From assembly GCA_964541075.1 (NCBI GenBank), contig CAZIPZ010000037.1, positions 1 to 24,065 of the forward strand: a stretch of 24,065 nucleotides of DNA, given 5' to 3'. The notes below the pieces were generated by a model. It saw only the letters and a program-made list of their open reading frames with translations, had not been told where the DNA came from and searched no databases. The translations under genes and the position numbers were made by a program. The DNA is from CAZIPZ01 sp964541075 (GTDB taxonomy: Bacteria > Acidobacteriota > Terriglobia > 20CM-2-55-15). Below are positions 8,986-16,701 of this stretch, piece by piece (position 1 is the stretch's first letter; each line of letters opens with the position of its first letter).

Positions 8986-9261
8986 ATGGCAACGGTCAGA
9001 TTCACTCGAAATATTCAGAGGCACGTCGAGTGTCCGACACGCGAGATTTCCGGATCTACACTCCGCGAGATTCTTGACACGTACTTCCAGGAAAACGAAC
9101 GAGCGCGCGGTTATGTGCTGGACGAACTGGGTAGAATTCGACAACACATGGTGGTCTTTATCGACGGCGATCTTGTTCGAGACCGCGAAAACCTCAGTGA
9201 TCAAGTGGAACGGAATTCATTGATCGATGTGATACAGGCATTATCAGGAGGGAGTAGATGA
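8986..9261 (+). CDS. MoaD/ThiS family ubiquitin-like small modifier or sulfur carrier
   Basis: A 91-aa beta-grasp protein of the MoaD/ThiS superfamily. It begins with a beta strand (MATVRFTRNIQRHV), continues with STLREILDTYF, HMVVFIDGDLV and closes with LIDVIQALSGG, the typical C-terminus by which such proteins are adenylated and carry sulfur or are conjugated to targets. Here two extra residues (Ser-Arg) follow the diglycine, so the glycines are not C-terminal unless trimmed. The gene overlaps the BNR-repeat gene by four bases (ATGA). No moaE, moeB or other molybdopterin gene is nearby, so a role in molybdenum cofactor synthesis is not supported by context. The ribosome binding site is weak. 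Family call good, function open. Confidence 0.85.
   Translation: MATVRFTRNIQRHVECPTREISGSTLREILDTYFQENERARGYVLDELGRIRQHMVVFIDGDLVRDRENLSDQVERNSLIDVIQALSGGSR
9246..9251 (+). promoter_or_regulatory. Ribosome binding site of the BNR-repeat gene, inside the MoaD-like diglycine codons
   Basis: AGGAGG lies six bases before the ATG at 9258. The same bases are the last base of the Ser codon, GGA and most of GGG, the Gly-Gly codons of the upstream MoaD-like protein. Confidence 0.8.
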
Positions 9262-10376
9262 GTGATCGGTGTTACGTGGCGACAAGGAAAGGCTTGTTCA
9301 CTGTGGATCGACGCGTTTCGAAATGGTCGATATCGCGTGCGGCGTTTGTGGGCGATAACGTCACGCTCATAATGCATGATTCCCGCACCGGAAGTCTGTT
9401 CGCCGCGCTGAATCACGGCCACTTCGGCATTAAAGTCCACCGTTCGTCGGATCATGGAGAAACATGGAATGAGGTTGCGACTCCTCAATATCCCGCAATG
9501 CCTGAGGGATACACGCCTAAACCGCATCCATTCACCGGCAAGCCCCTAGACTGGGCGTTGAAGCTCATCTGGTCTCTCGAACCCGGCGGCGCGGACGAAC
9601 CGGGCGTCATCTGGTGTGGAACAATGCCCGGAGGGCTATTCAAATCCGAGAACAATGGCGATTCATGGGAGTTGAATCGGCCGCTTTGGAATCATCCGCG
9701 GCGCGAAGACTGGGGGCCGAATGGCGCCGAGTTCCCGGGAATTCATTCGATCTGTGTCGATCCTCGTGATTCGAGGCACGTCAGTGTGGGGGTTTCCACG
9801 GGAGGGGTTTGGATCACAAGGGATGGTGGAAAATCCTGGAGCATTACAGGACGCGGTATGAGAGCGGAGTATTTTCCGGAGGAACAAATGTACGACCCTA
9901 TCGTGCAGGATGTGCATTGCCTCGTGCAGTGCGCCGCAAACCCAGATGCGTTTTGGGTGCAACACCACAATGGCATCTTCCGGTCGACTGACGCCGCTGC
10001 ATCCTGGACGGAGATCAAGAATGTTAAGCCTTCTGTTTTTGGATTCGCCGTCGCGGTCCATCCGAACGATCCCGACACTGCGTGGTTCGTTCCCTCAGCG
10101 AAAGACGAGAAGCGATGTCCCATAGATGGCCGCGTGGTCGTCAATAGAACGCGTGACGGAGGCAAAACTTTCGAGACCCTGAGAGAGGGCTTGCCGCAAG
10201 AGCACGCATATGACCTCGTTTATCGCCACGGCTTGGACGTGGACGAGTCTGGCAAGAGATTGGTTTTCGGATCGACCACCGGTTCGGTGTGGGTCAGCGA
10301 GGACGGCGGGGATTCCTGGCAAGCGGTTTCTTCGAATCTCCCTCCAGTGTACGCGGTGCGTTTTGCGAAATCCTGA
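9258..10376 (+). CDS. BNR/Asp-box repeat protein, beta-propeller (WD40/YVTN/sialidase-like)
   Basis: A 372-aa beta-propeller. Six Asp-box turns are visible: SSDHGETW (63-70), SENNGDSW (130-137), TRDGGKSW (187-194), a degenerate STDAAASW (243-250), TRDGGKTF (298-305) and SEDGGDSW (347-354). These mark blades of sialidase or photosystem-assembly (YCF48)-like propellers. Catalytic sialidase residues cannot be assigned, and there is no signal peptide (it begins MSDRCYVATRKGLF), so it is probably cytoplasmic and not a secreted glycosidase. A perfect ribosome binding site fixes the start. It overlaps the MoaD-like gene by four bases; this pairing recurs in bacterial genomes from what I recall, which hints at a joint, still undefined role. 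Confidence 0.87.
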   Translation: MSDRCYVATRKGLFTVDRRVSKWSISRAAFVGDNVTLIMHDSRTGSLFAALNHGHFGIKVHRSSDHGETWNEVATPQYPAMPEGYTPKPHPFTGKPLDWALKLIWSLEPGGADEPGVIWCGTMPGGLFKSENNGDSWELNRPLWNHPRREDWGPNGAEFPGIHSICVDPRDSRHVSVGVSTGGVWITRDGGKSWSITGRGMRAEYFPEEQMYDPIVQDVHCLVQCAANPDAFWVQHHNGIFRSTDAAASWTEIKNVKPSVFGFAVAVHPNDPDTAWFVPSAKDEKRCPIDGRVVVNRTRDGGKTFETLREGLPQEHAYDLVYRHGLDVDESGKRLVFGSTTGSVWVSEDGGDSWQAVSSNLPPVYAVRFAKS

Positions 10377-10509
10377 GCGGATAAGAAACGGCCTCGCCGC
10401 TTCTCTCTTCGCGTCCGACGTACTGGCAGTGATCGGCGATTTTACAGAGCATGTGAGCAGCAGAAGGCCTGTCAACTCCAGCCTAATCTGCTCCTATTGA
10501 GGACCGGAT
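10377..10509. other. Convergent intergenic region
   Basis: 133 bases between the converging BNR-repeat gene and the hybrid kinase gene. Only short GC hairpins (for example CGGC-CTC-GCCG near 10404) with no proper T tract are present; I see no convincing terminator for either side. Confidence 0.5.
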
Positions 10510-13416
10510 TTAGCCGGCTTGCGCTTTTCGGTTCTGCAGTAGCTCAGCGGATTCACGCAGCACACTTTGCAGCTTGTCTACTTCCACTGGCTTGCTGAGG
10601 AACCTGTCCATCCCGGCTTCGATGCATTCTGTCAAGTGTTCCTGCATCGCGTTCGCTGTCATTGCAATGATGAGCGGACGTTCTGCCCGAGACCATTCCT
10701 TGCAGATATGCTGAGTCGCCTCCAGTCCGTCCATTTCCGGCATTTGCATGTCCATCAGAATCAGGTCGTACCTTTGGTGGCGTAGCGCCTGGATAGCTTC
10801 TTTGCCGTTGCCGACGACATCCGGAAGGTAACCCATGCGTTTGAGCATGAGGACCGCGACCTTTTGATTGACCACGTTATCCTCGGCAAGGAGGATCTGA
10901 AGGGGAAAGCGGTCGGCCAGATTGGTGTCGAACTTGTTTTCGCTCACAGAGACCCTGTTCTTGAGCGTTTTGTTTGAAAACACCTTGATGAGCGCATCAA
11001 ACAAGGTCACCGGTTTCAGTGGTTTCATAAGCACCGCTGAAAAATCGAAACTTGACACCGTTCTTTCAGGAGAGCCTAGTGAAGTCAGGAGAATGATAGG
11101 TAGCGAGTCAGCGCTGCAAAGGCTCCGGATCTCTCGTGCGACTTCCACCCCATTCCGCTTCGGCATCAGCATATCGAGAATAGCCAAATCATACGCATCT
11201 CCTCGGCGGATCCACTGCATCACTTCGAGACTATCGGTTGTTCCGGAGGCCTGCGCGCCCCATGAATTGATCTGGTCGACAATAACCTTCAAGGTCGTCT
11301 TATTGTCATCGAGCACCAGTACGCGCTTGCCCTTGAATAATGGTTCAAGGCCTCGCAGGTAGGGGTGAGACTGGCCTTCAACTGCATCGGCGACAATGGA
11401 GAAGAAGAACGTAGAGCCTTCGTTCATCGTGCTGTAAACGCCGATGGAACCGCCGAGCATTTCGCTAAGGCGCTTGCTGATGGCGAGGCCGAGACCTGTA
11501 CCGCCATAATTGCGCGACGTTGAACTGTCCACCTGGCTGAATGGTTTGAAGAGACGATCAAGCCTGTTTTCAGGAATGCCGATGCCAGTGTCCCGCACTT
11601 CGAAGCGAATTTCGTACATATTACCCCTGCGCTGGCTGGAGGCAGAGACGACGACTTCTCCTCTTTGCGTGAACTTGATAGCGTTGCTTAACAAATTCAG
11701 CAGAATCTGGCGCACGCGTGTGACATCGCTGAGGATTCTGACGGGTGTGTCAGCTGTCACGATATAGCAGAGGTCGAGGTCTTTTTGGGCTGCGCGCGCG
11801 GCAACGAGATCGAGAGCTCCTTCGATGGAGTGACGTACTTCAAATGGCTGCTTTTCAATTTCCAGCCTGCCAGCTTCGATCTTCGAGAAGTCTAGAATAT
11901 CGTTAATTATCGTCAGCAGCGCTTCGCCGCTTCCTCGAATGGTCTCGGCGTAGTCTCGCTGTTCCTGAGCGAGGTCTGTTTCAAGCAACAGGCTTGTCAT
12001 ACCGATAACAGCATTCATAGGGGTTCGAATCTCGTGACTCATGTTCGCCAGAAACTCGCTTTTCGCGGTATTTGCGCTGTCAGCTCTCACCTTTGCCTGT
12101 GCAAGCTCCTCTGCGAAGAGTTTTCGTTCGGTGATATCGTCGGCGAGTCCCGCGACGCGATCGACAATGCCTGATTTGTTTCGGACTGGAAACGCGCGAT
12201 CGCGCACCCAGCGGATTGATCCGTCGGGTCTCACGATACGGTATTCAATCTCGTAGGAACCTAATGCCCGTTTTGGGAGGGCGGCCACAACACGCTCGCG
12301 ATCGTCCGGATGAATGAGATCGAGCAGCGCTTCAGGATCGTCGTAGACGGTTGCTGCCGGCCGACCGGAAATGCTTTCATATGTCGGACTGACGTATATG
12401 ATGCGATCCGTTTGAGGGTCGAGGAGCCAGAAAATTTCCTGGATGTTTTCGGCAAGCTGGCGAAACAGCTCCTCGTTGTCTCGAAGTTTCTGGTTAGCGA
12501 GGTTCAGTTCTTCAGCGAGGGCCGCGCGGGCTTCAGCCGTTTCCTTCTCGGCTCGCGCGCGCACCGCCTCGAGCTCTTTGTTCTTCAGTTCGCGCGCTAT
12601 CCGTTGATTTTCTTCCTGAAAAAATTTCCGGCGAAGCAATGCGCGAATCCGAGCTTTGACCACCGCCAAATCGCTGGATTTTCCCACGAAGTCATCGGCG
12701 CCCGCTTCAAGGCCTCGCGACATGTCTTCCTTGTTTTCGAGCGCAGTTAACATCAGGACGACGGCGGGCGTGTCCATCGAACGGCGGAGGTCGACAATGT
12801 GCTTGCAGACTTCGATTCCATTCATATGAGGCATTACAAGGTCGAGAAGCACGGCATCGAAGTCCAGGTTGCTGAATTTCTCTAACGCCTCGGCGCCGGA
12901 GGTTGCCGTTTCCACCTGATATCCTTCACCTTTTAGTTCATCTGCGAGGAACTCGAGGAATGTCGGACTATCGTCTACGGCGAGAAGGCGAGCGCTCGAC
13001 AGGGCGGAATCGGAGCCCGGAAACAGTGATGTTTCCGCAGCCGATTTTCGAAGCAGCGCGCGGACGCGGAGGATAAGGATTTCGTCATCAATGGACTTGG
13101 GTACGTAATCGTCTGCTCCGCTTTCAAGGCCATGAAGCTCCGTCGCGCTTTCCTCTTCCGCGGTTAACATGAGAATTGCAATGCCTCGAGTGCTCATATT
13201 CATCCGGATGCGGCGGCAAACTTCGTCGCCGTGAGCGCCGGGCAGATAGTAGTCGACGATCACAAGGTCTGGAATGTTGTGATTCAGTTCTTCAAGAGCG
13301 GCTTCCGCCGTCGCGCACCACACGACGGTGCAGCCTTCGGCTTCAAGCATCAGCTGCAACTTGACCGCTTGAGTTTCCGAATCCTCAACCACTAGAACTC
13401 GGTGTGCTCCTTGCAT
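10510..13416 (-). CDS. Soluble hybrid histidine kinase, REC-REC-PAS-HisKA-HATPase-REC-REC
   Basis: The last gene of the chemosensory operon and its likely output branch. Numbering from the ATG at 13416 (968 aa): REC1 with phosphoacceptor D55 (VIVDYYLP), REC2 with D192 (LLDLVMP), a charged coiled-coil linker about 265-315, a PAS domain about 318-430 ending in the PAC motif DDITERK, HisKA with H461 (MSHEIRTPM), a HATPase with N578, DTGIGIP and GGTGLGLAIS, REC3 with D748 (AILDMLMP) and REC4 with D889 (LMDMQMP). No transmembrane segment, Hpt domain or DNA-binding domain is present, so a downstream Hpt or regulator must lie elsewhere. The frame extends to a GTG at 13500, but AGGAGA six bases before ATG 13416 decides the start. 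The gene overlaps cheB by 32 bases. It occupies the position of wspR in Wsp operons. Confidence 0.94.
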   Translation of the reverse strand: MQGAHRVLVVEDSETQAVKLQLMLEAEGCTVVWCATAEAALEELNHNIPDLVIVDYYLPGAHGDEVCRRIRMNMSTRGIAILMLTAEEESATELHGLESGADDYVPKSIDDEILILRVRALLRKSAAETSLFPGSDSALSSARLLAVDDSPTFLEFLADELKGEGYQVETATSGAEALEKFSNLDFDAVLLDLVMPHMNGIEVCKHIVDLRRSMDTPAVVLMLTALENKEDMSRGLEAGADDFVGKSSDLAVVKARIRALLRRKFFQEENQRIARELKNKELEAVRARAEKETAEARAALAEELNLANQKLRDNEELFRQLAENIQEIFWLLDPQTDRIIYVSPTYESISGRPAATVYDDPEALLDLIHPDDRERVVAALPKRALGSYEIEYRIVRPDGSIRWVRDRAFPVRNKSGIVDRVAGLADDITERKLFAEELAQAKVRADSANTAKSEFLANMSHEIRTPMNAVIGMTSLLLETDLAQEQRDYAETIRGSGEALLTIINDILDFSKIEAGRLEIEKQPFEVRHSIEGALDLVAARAAQKDLDLCYIVTADTPVRILSDVTRVRQILLNLLSNAIKFTQRGEVVVSASSQRRGNMYEIRFEVRDTGIGIPENRLDRLFKPFSQVDSSTSRNYGGTGLGLAISKRLSEMLGGSIGVYSTMNEGSTFFFSIVADAVEGQSHPYLRGLEPLFKGKRVLVLDDNKTTLKVIVDQINSWGAQASGTTDSLEVMQWIRRGDAYDLAILDMLMPKRNGVEVAREIRSLCSADSLPIILLTSLGSPERTVSSFDFSAVLMKPLKPVTLFDALIKVFSNKTLKNRVSVSENKFDTNLADRFPLQILLAEDNVVNQKVAVLMLKRMGYLPDVVGNGKEAIQALRHQRYDLILMDMQMPEMDGLEATQHICKEWSRAERPLIIAMTANAMQEHLTECIEAGMDRFLSKPVEVDKLQSVLRESAELLQNRKAQAG

Positions 13417-14497
13417 GGGTACTCTCCTGATTGATTCGCACCATCTGCCTGACTCGAGAACCGATTTCGTCGACAGGCAAGATTTCACAGGCTCCGCCAC
13501 GGTCTAGCGCCGCTTTAGGCATGCCGTATACGACCGCGGACGACTCATGTTCGGCGATGGTGTAACCGCCGGATTTTCTCAATTCGACTAATCCATCAGC
13601 GCCGTCGTCGCCCATCCCGGTGAGTAAAATTCCGAGTCCGGCTGCTCCGACATTCCGAGCCAGTGATTCAAACAGTATTGTTGCGGATGGCCGCTGAGCA
13701 GAGGCAGGCGGCTTTCCGGTGATAATGATGCGATCCCGCTCGAACTCAATATGTCGGTCTGCAGGTGCAAGATACACTCTGCCGGGAAGAGGGGCTTCGC
13801 AATGCCGCGCAATCGCAGCGGGAAAAGGCGTGACGCCGCCGAGCCACGAAACGAATCCATCTAGGAAGCTGGGCATCATATGTTGCACTAGCAATATCGG
13901 CAGCGGGAAGCCGGGTCCGAGATCTGTCAAAACCCGGACAATCGCATTCGGCCCCCCGGTGGATGCGCCTATACCGACAATCTTGATTGTGTTTCGGAAG
14001 GATAACGGCATCGAAAGATCGTACGCGGGCGTCGTTGTAGGCTTCGAGGCGGGTTTGGTTTCGGCTGTCGGAAATGTCCGCTGTCGTACAACTTTGACTT
14101 CGCTCATGATCGCGAGCTGTGAGCACAATCGGAGCGAGAGCGCCTCATAATCGGCGCGCGTTGCGCCTACAGGCTTTTCTACAACTGTCAGGGCGCCGGC
14201 CCTCAACGCGTTCATTGTGATCTTGAGGTCCTCTGACTCAACGCTGGCGGAGCATACAACTATGGGCGTCGGTCTTTCGGTCATGATGCGTCGCGTCGCG
14301 TCGAAGCCGTTCATTCCAGGCAACCGGATATCCATCGAAATAACATCAGGTGCAACCCGTCGCAGGATTTCGAGTCCTTCCTCGGCGGATCCCACGGACG
14401 CAGCCACTTCGAGGCGAGGATCACCTCCAATGATGTGTTCAAGGAACTGGCGAATCACGGCCGAATCTTCGATGATGAGGACGCGAATCTTCTTCAT
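13385..14497 (-). CDS. cheB: CheB protein-glutamate methylesterase (WspF-like)
   Basis: Removes methyl groups from receptor glutamates, resetting CheA activity; it is activated by phosphorylation from CheA. The protein (370 aa, normal length) has an N-terminal REC domain with D56 (VISMDIRLPGMNG) and K108, a Pro/Thr-rich linker about 140-165, and the C-terminal methylesterase with the catalytic triad S179 (GIGASTGGP), H206 (LLVQHM) and D298 (GMGDDGADG). Its ATG overlaps the cheA stop by four bases (ATGA) with no separate ribosome binding site, implying coupling. The last residues (HARSTPSSSG) are low-complexity and overlap the hybrid kinase start. In the Wsp-type order this is WspF. Confidence 0.95.
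   Translation of the reverse strand: MKKIRVLIIEDSAVIRQFLEHIIGGDPRLEVAASVGSAEEGLEILRRVAPDVISMDIRLPGMNGFDATRRIMTERPTPIVVCSASVESEDLKITMNALRAGALTVVEKPVGATRADYEALSLRLCSQLAIMSEVKVVRQRTFPTAETKPASKPTTTPAYDLSMPLSFRNTIKIVGIGASTGGPNAIVRVLTDLGPGFPLPILLVQHMMPSFLDGFVSWLGGVTPFPAAIARHCEAPLPGRVYLAPADRHIEFERDRIIITGKPPASAQRPSATILFESLARNVGAAGLGILLTGMGDDGADGLVELRKSGGYTIAEHESSAVVYGMPKAALDRGGACEILPVDEIGSRVRQMVRINQESTHARSTPSSSG
13423..13428 (-). promoter_or_regulatory. Ribosome binding site deciding the hybrid kinase start
   Basis: AGGAGA six bases before the ATG at 13416, lying inside the 3' end of cheB. It favours this ATG over the GTG at 13500, which would put 28 extra non-conserved residues before REC1. Confidence 0.75.
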
Positions 14498-16701
14498 AAA
14501 ATTTGCTGAATTGTGTCGAGAAGCTCTTGCTGCTCAAACCGCCGCTTCACCACGTATGCATCCGCGCCAAGTGCCATGCCTCGCTCCTGGTGCTCCCTGT
14601 TTTCAAGTGAACTGACGATGATTACAGGAATGCCTGCGAGCCGCGGATCATTCTTCATTTCGATCAACAGGCCGAATCCGTCCATTCGCGGCATCTCGAT
14701 ATCCGTGACGACAAGGCCCACAGGTTCGGAGCGAAGGCAGTCCAGCGCTTCAATTCCGTCTACCGCAACGGCCACCATATAACCGTGGGCTTCCAGAATG
14801 CTTTTTTCCAGGGTGCGTGTCGTCATGGAGTCGTCTACGATCAAGATCCGCGACTTTTTTTGCGGGCTCCCGTTCGGTGTGTTCTTGATTACGAGCGAGT
14901 TTGCCGCCTGCTGGAAGCTTCCAATGAGTTTGGCTGAATTCAAAACCAAACAGACCGTTCCATCTTCCAGAAGAATTCCTCCGGCAAGATTTACGTCACC
15001 CGCGACAATGTGTGGTAGGTCCTTGATAACGGCTTCGCGTTCCGCCAAGAAAGAGTCAACCGCCACAGCTAGCCGTCGTTCACCCAGACGAAGTATGGCG
15101 ACGTTGAGGGTGTCCTTTTCAGCGTGGACTCCGGATTCATGGAGCCCTAGCATGTGAGCCAGACTCGCCAAAGAAACGTGGCGGCCGTGAACGCGGACTA
15201 CAGGTTTTCCCTCGACAGTTTCAACGTCCTTGAGAGGAATCCGATACAGTCTTTCAATGCCATGAAGAGGAATGGCGAATGTCTGGTCATGGCTCGATAC
15301 AAGCAGTAGCCGATGGCTCGAGATCGAAAGCGGCACAGAGATGGTGAAGCGAACGCCGACGTCGAGTGGGTGTATTTCCACTTTGCCTTGAAGGAGAGCA
15401 ACAGCTTCCGCAACTACTGATAGGCCCATACCGCGGCCCGAAACCTCGCTAACCGAACGCGACGTGGAAAATCCAGGCAGGAAAATGAAGCGCGCCACCT
15501 CCGCCGCCGACAGGGAAGAGGCGTCTGTCTGAGAAGTCAGACCGCGGCGGACGGCGATTTCTAGAATGCGCGCCAGATCGAGACCTCGTCCATTGTCTTC
15601 GACGATGACGTGAAGGCGATTTCCCTCTGTTTCGATCTTCAGGCGAATCCGCGAAGGCTCCGTTTTCCTTTTTCTGCTTCGTTCCTCATTCGCTTCAATG
15701 CCATGGCTCAAGGCATTGCGAAGCAAATGCATGACCGGGTCCTTAAGCGCCTGAAGCACCAACCGATCGGCATGAACCTGGCTTCCAGCGACTTGAAGTT
15801 CCACCGTCTTGCCTTCGTCACGCGCCAGGTCCCGAATCATTTTCGGGAAACTCTCGAATACGTTTTCCGCTGGAATCATCCGCGCGTGACTCACTTCCGT
15901 TTGTAGTTCTGTTGTGAGCGATTTCAGCGTCCATGAGTTCCTGTCGTGGATCTGGCGTGTGGACTGAATTTCTGTGGAAATCAGATTTGCGTGGCTTTCG
16001 AGGTATTCGATGTAGCTAGAGACAGCCGACAGTTCTTCGTTGTTCTCTAACTTCCGGAAGGCCGCGGCGGCCGCACGCCGTGCGCGGACTCGCTCTGTAA
16101 GCGCTTCCTCCACGTGGCGGTCGAGTCCTCGTAATTTTTGTGCAAGCAGATCTTGTTGGAGGTTTTCTGCTGAAAGCTGCCCTGCCGAGCTTACGAGGCG
16201 ATCCAGATTTTTGGCCAATACCCGAACGGTTTCCAAAGGTTGAAAAACGGGCGGCGCCGTCCGCGGCGTAGGCGTGTCAACTTGCGGCGTGCTCGGTTGT
16301 TCGACGAGAGCAGGCTGCTGGGACGTTCCAAGCAACTTTTCGATCGCGTCGATTGCATTCACCGGAGTATCGGGCGTCTGATTCTGTGCCAGTGCGGCGA
16401 GAAAATCTTCACTGGCGTTTAACGCACGGCCAACCACTTCGGCAACATGGCTGTCGAAGGCGAGCGAGCCGGTACGCACGCGTGAAAAAAGCGTCTCCAC
16501 GCGATGCGCCAAACTCTCAATGGGACGTAAGTCGACTGCGCGTGAGGCTCCCTTCAGGCTGTGCGCTCTACGGAAAACCTCATCGAGATCAGAAGGCGAC
16601 AGAGCCCCTTGAGCGTTGGAGAGGATGTCGCGAATGCATTTGAGGTGCTCCTTGTGCTCAACCTGAAAGGTGGCAAGGAGCTTCTGGCGAATATCCTTCA
16701 A
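14494..16701 (-). CDS. cheA: CheA hybrid kinase with C-terminal receiver (WspE-like)
   Basis: The central kinase of the pathway, 735 aa. In order: Hpt domain 1-110 with phosphoacceptor H47 (RRAHSLKGASRAV); a Pro-rich linker about 125-155 in place of a P2 domain; dimerisation helices about 155-270; HATPase about 280-455 with N329 (HLLRNALSHGIE), VEDNGRGLD and SGRGMGLSVV; CheW-like P5 about 458-596; and a receiver 617-735 with D667 (LVVTDIEMPRMDG). CheA-REC fusions without P2 are typical of Wsp (WspE), Frz (FrzE) and other alternative-function systems; the receiver may act as a phosphate sink or pass phosphate on. The start is TTG at 16701, overlapping the mcp stop as TTGA, with GGAGAG nine bases upstream; no ATG is available before residue 275. 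Confidence 0.95.
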   Translation of the reverse strand: MKDIRQKLLATFQVEHKEHLKCIRDILSNAQGALSPSDLDEVFRRAHSLKGASRAVDLRPIESLAHRVETLFSRVRTGSLAFDSHVAEVVGRALNASEDFLAALAQNQTPDTPVNAIDAIEKLLGTSQQPALVEQPSTPQVDTPTPRTAPPVFQPLETVRVLAKNLDRLVSSAGQLSAENLQQDLLAQKLRGLDRHVEEALTERVRARRAAAAAFRKLENNEELSAVSSYIEYLESHANLISTEIQSTRQIHDRNSWTLKSLTTELQTEVSHARMIPAENVFESFPKMIRDLARDEGKTVELQVAGSQVHADRLVLQALKDPVMHLLRNALSHGIEANEERSRKRKTEPSRIRLKIETEGNRLHVIVEDNGRGLDLARILEIAVRRGLTSQTDASSLSAAEVARFIFLPGFSTSRSVSEVSGRGMGLSVVAEAVALLQGKVEIHPLDVGVRFTISVPLSISSHRLLLVSSHDQTFAIPLHGIERLYRIPLKDVETVEGKPVVRVHGRHVSLASLAHMLGLHESGVHAEKDTLNVAILRLGERRLAVAVDSFLAEREAVIKDLPHIVAGDVNLAGGILLEDGTVCLVLNSAKLIGSFQQAANSLVIKNTPNGSPQKKSRILIVDDSMTTRTLEKSILEAHGYMVAVAVDGIEALDCLRSEPVGLVVTDIEMPRMDGFGLLIEMKNDPRLAGIPVIIVSSLENREHQERGMALGADAYVVKRRFEQQELLDTIQQIL

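Noticed and set aside
10377..10509. Bidirectional terminator between the BNR and kinase genes
   Set aside because: Only 4-5 base stems with interrupted pyrimidine runs; not enough to call.
13417..13500. Upstream extension of the hybrid kinase to the GTG at 13500
   Set aside because: The 28 added residues have no REC-like pattern, lie inside cheB, and a good ribosome binding site sits right before ATG 13416.
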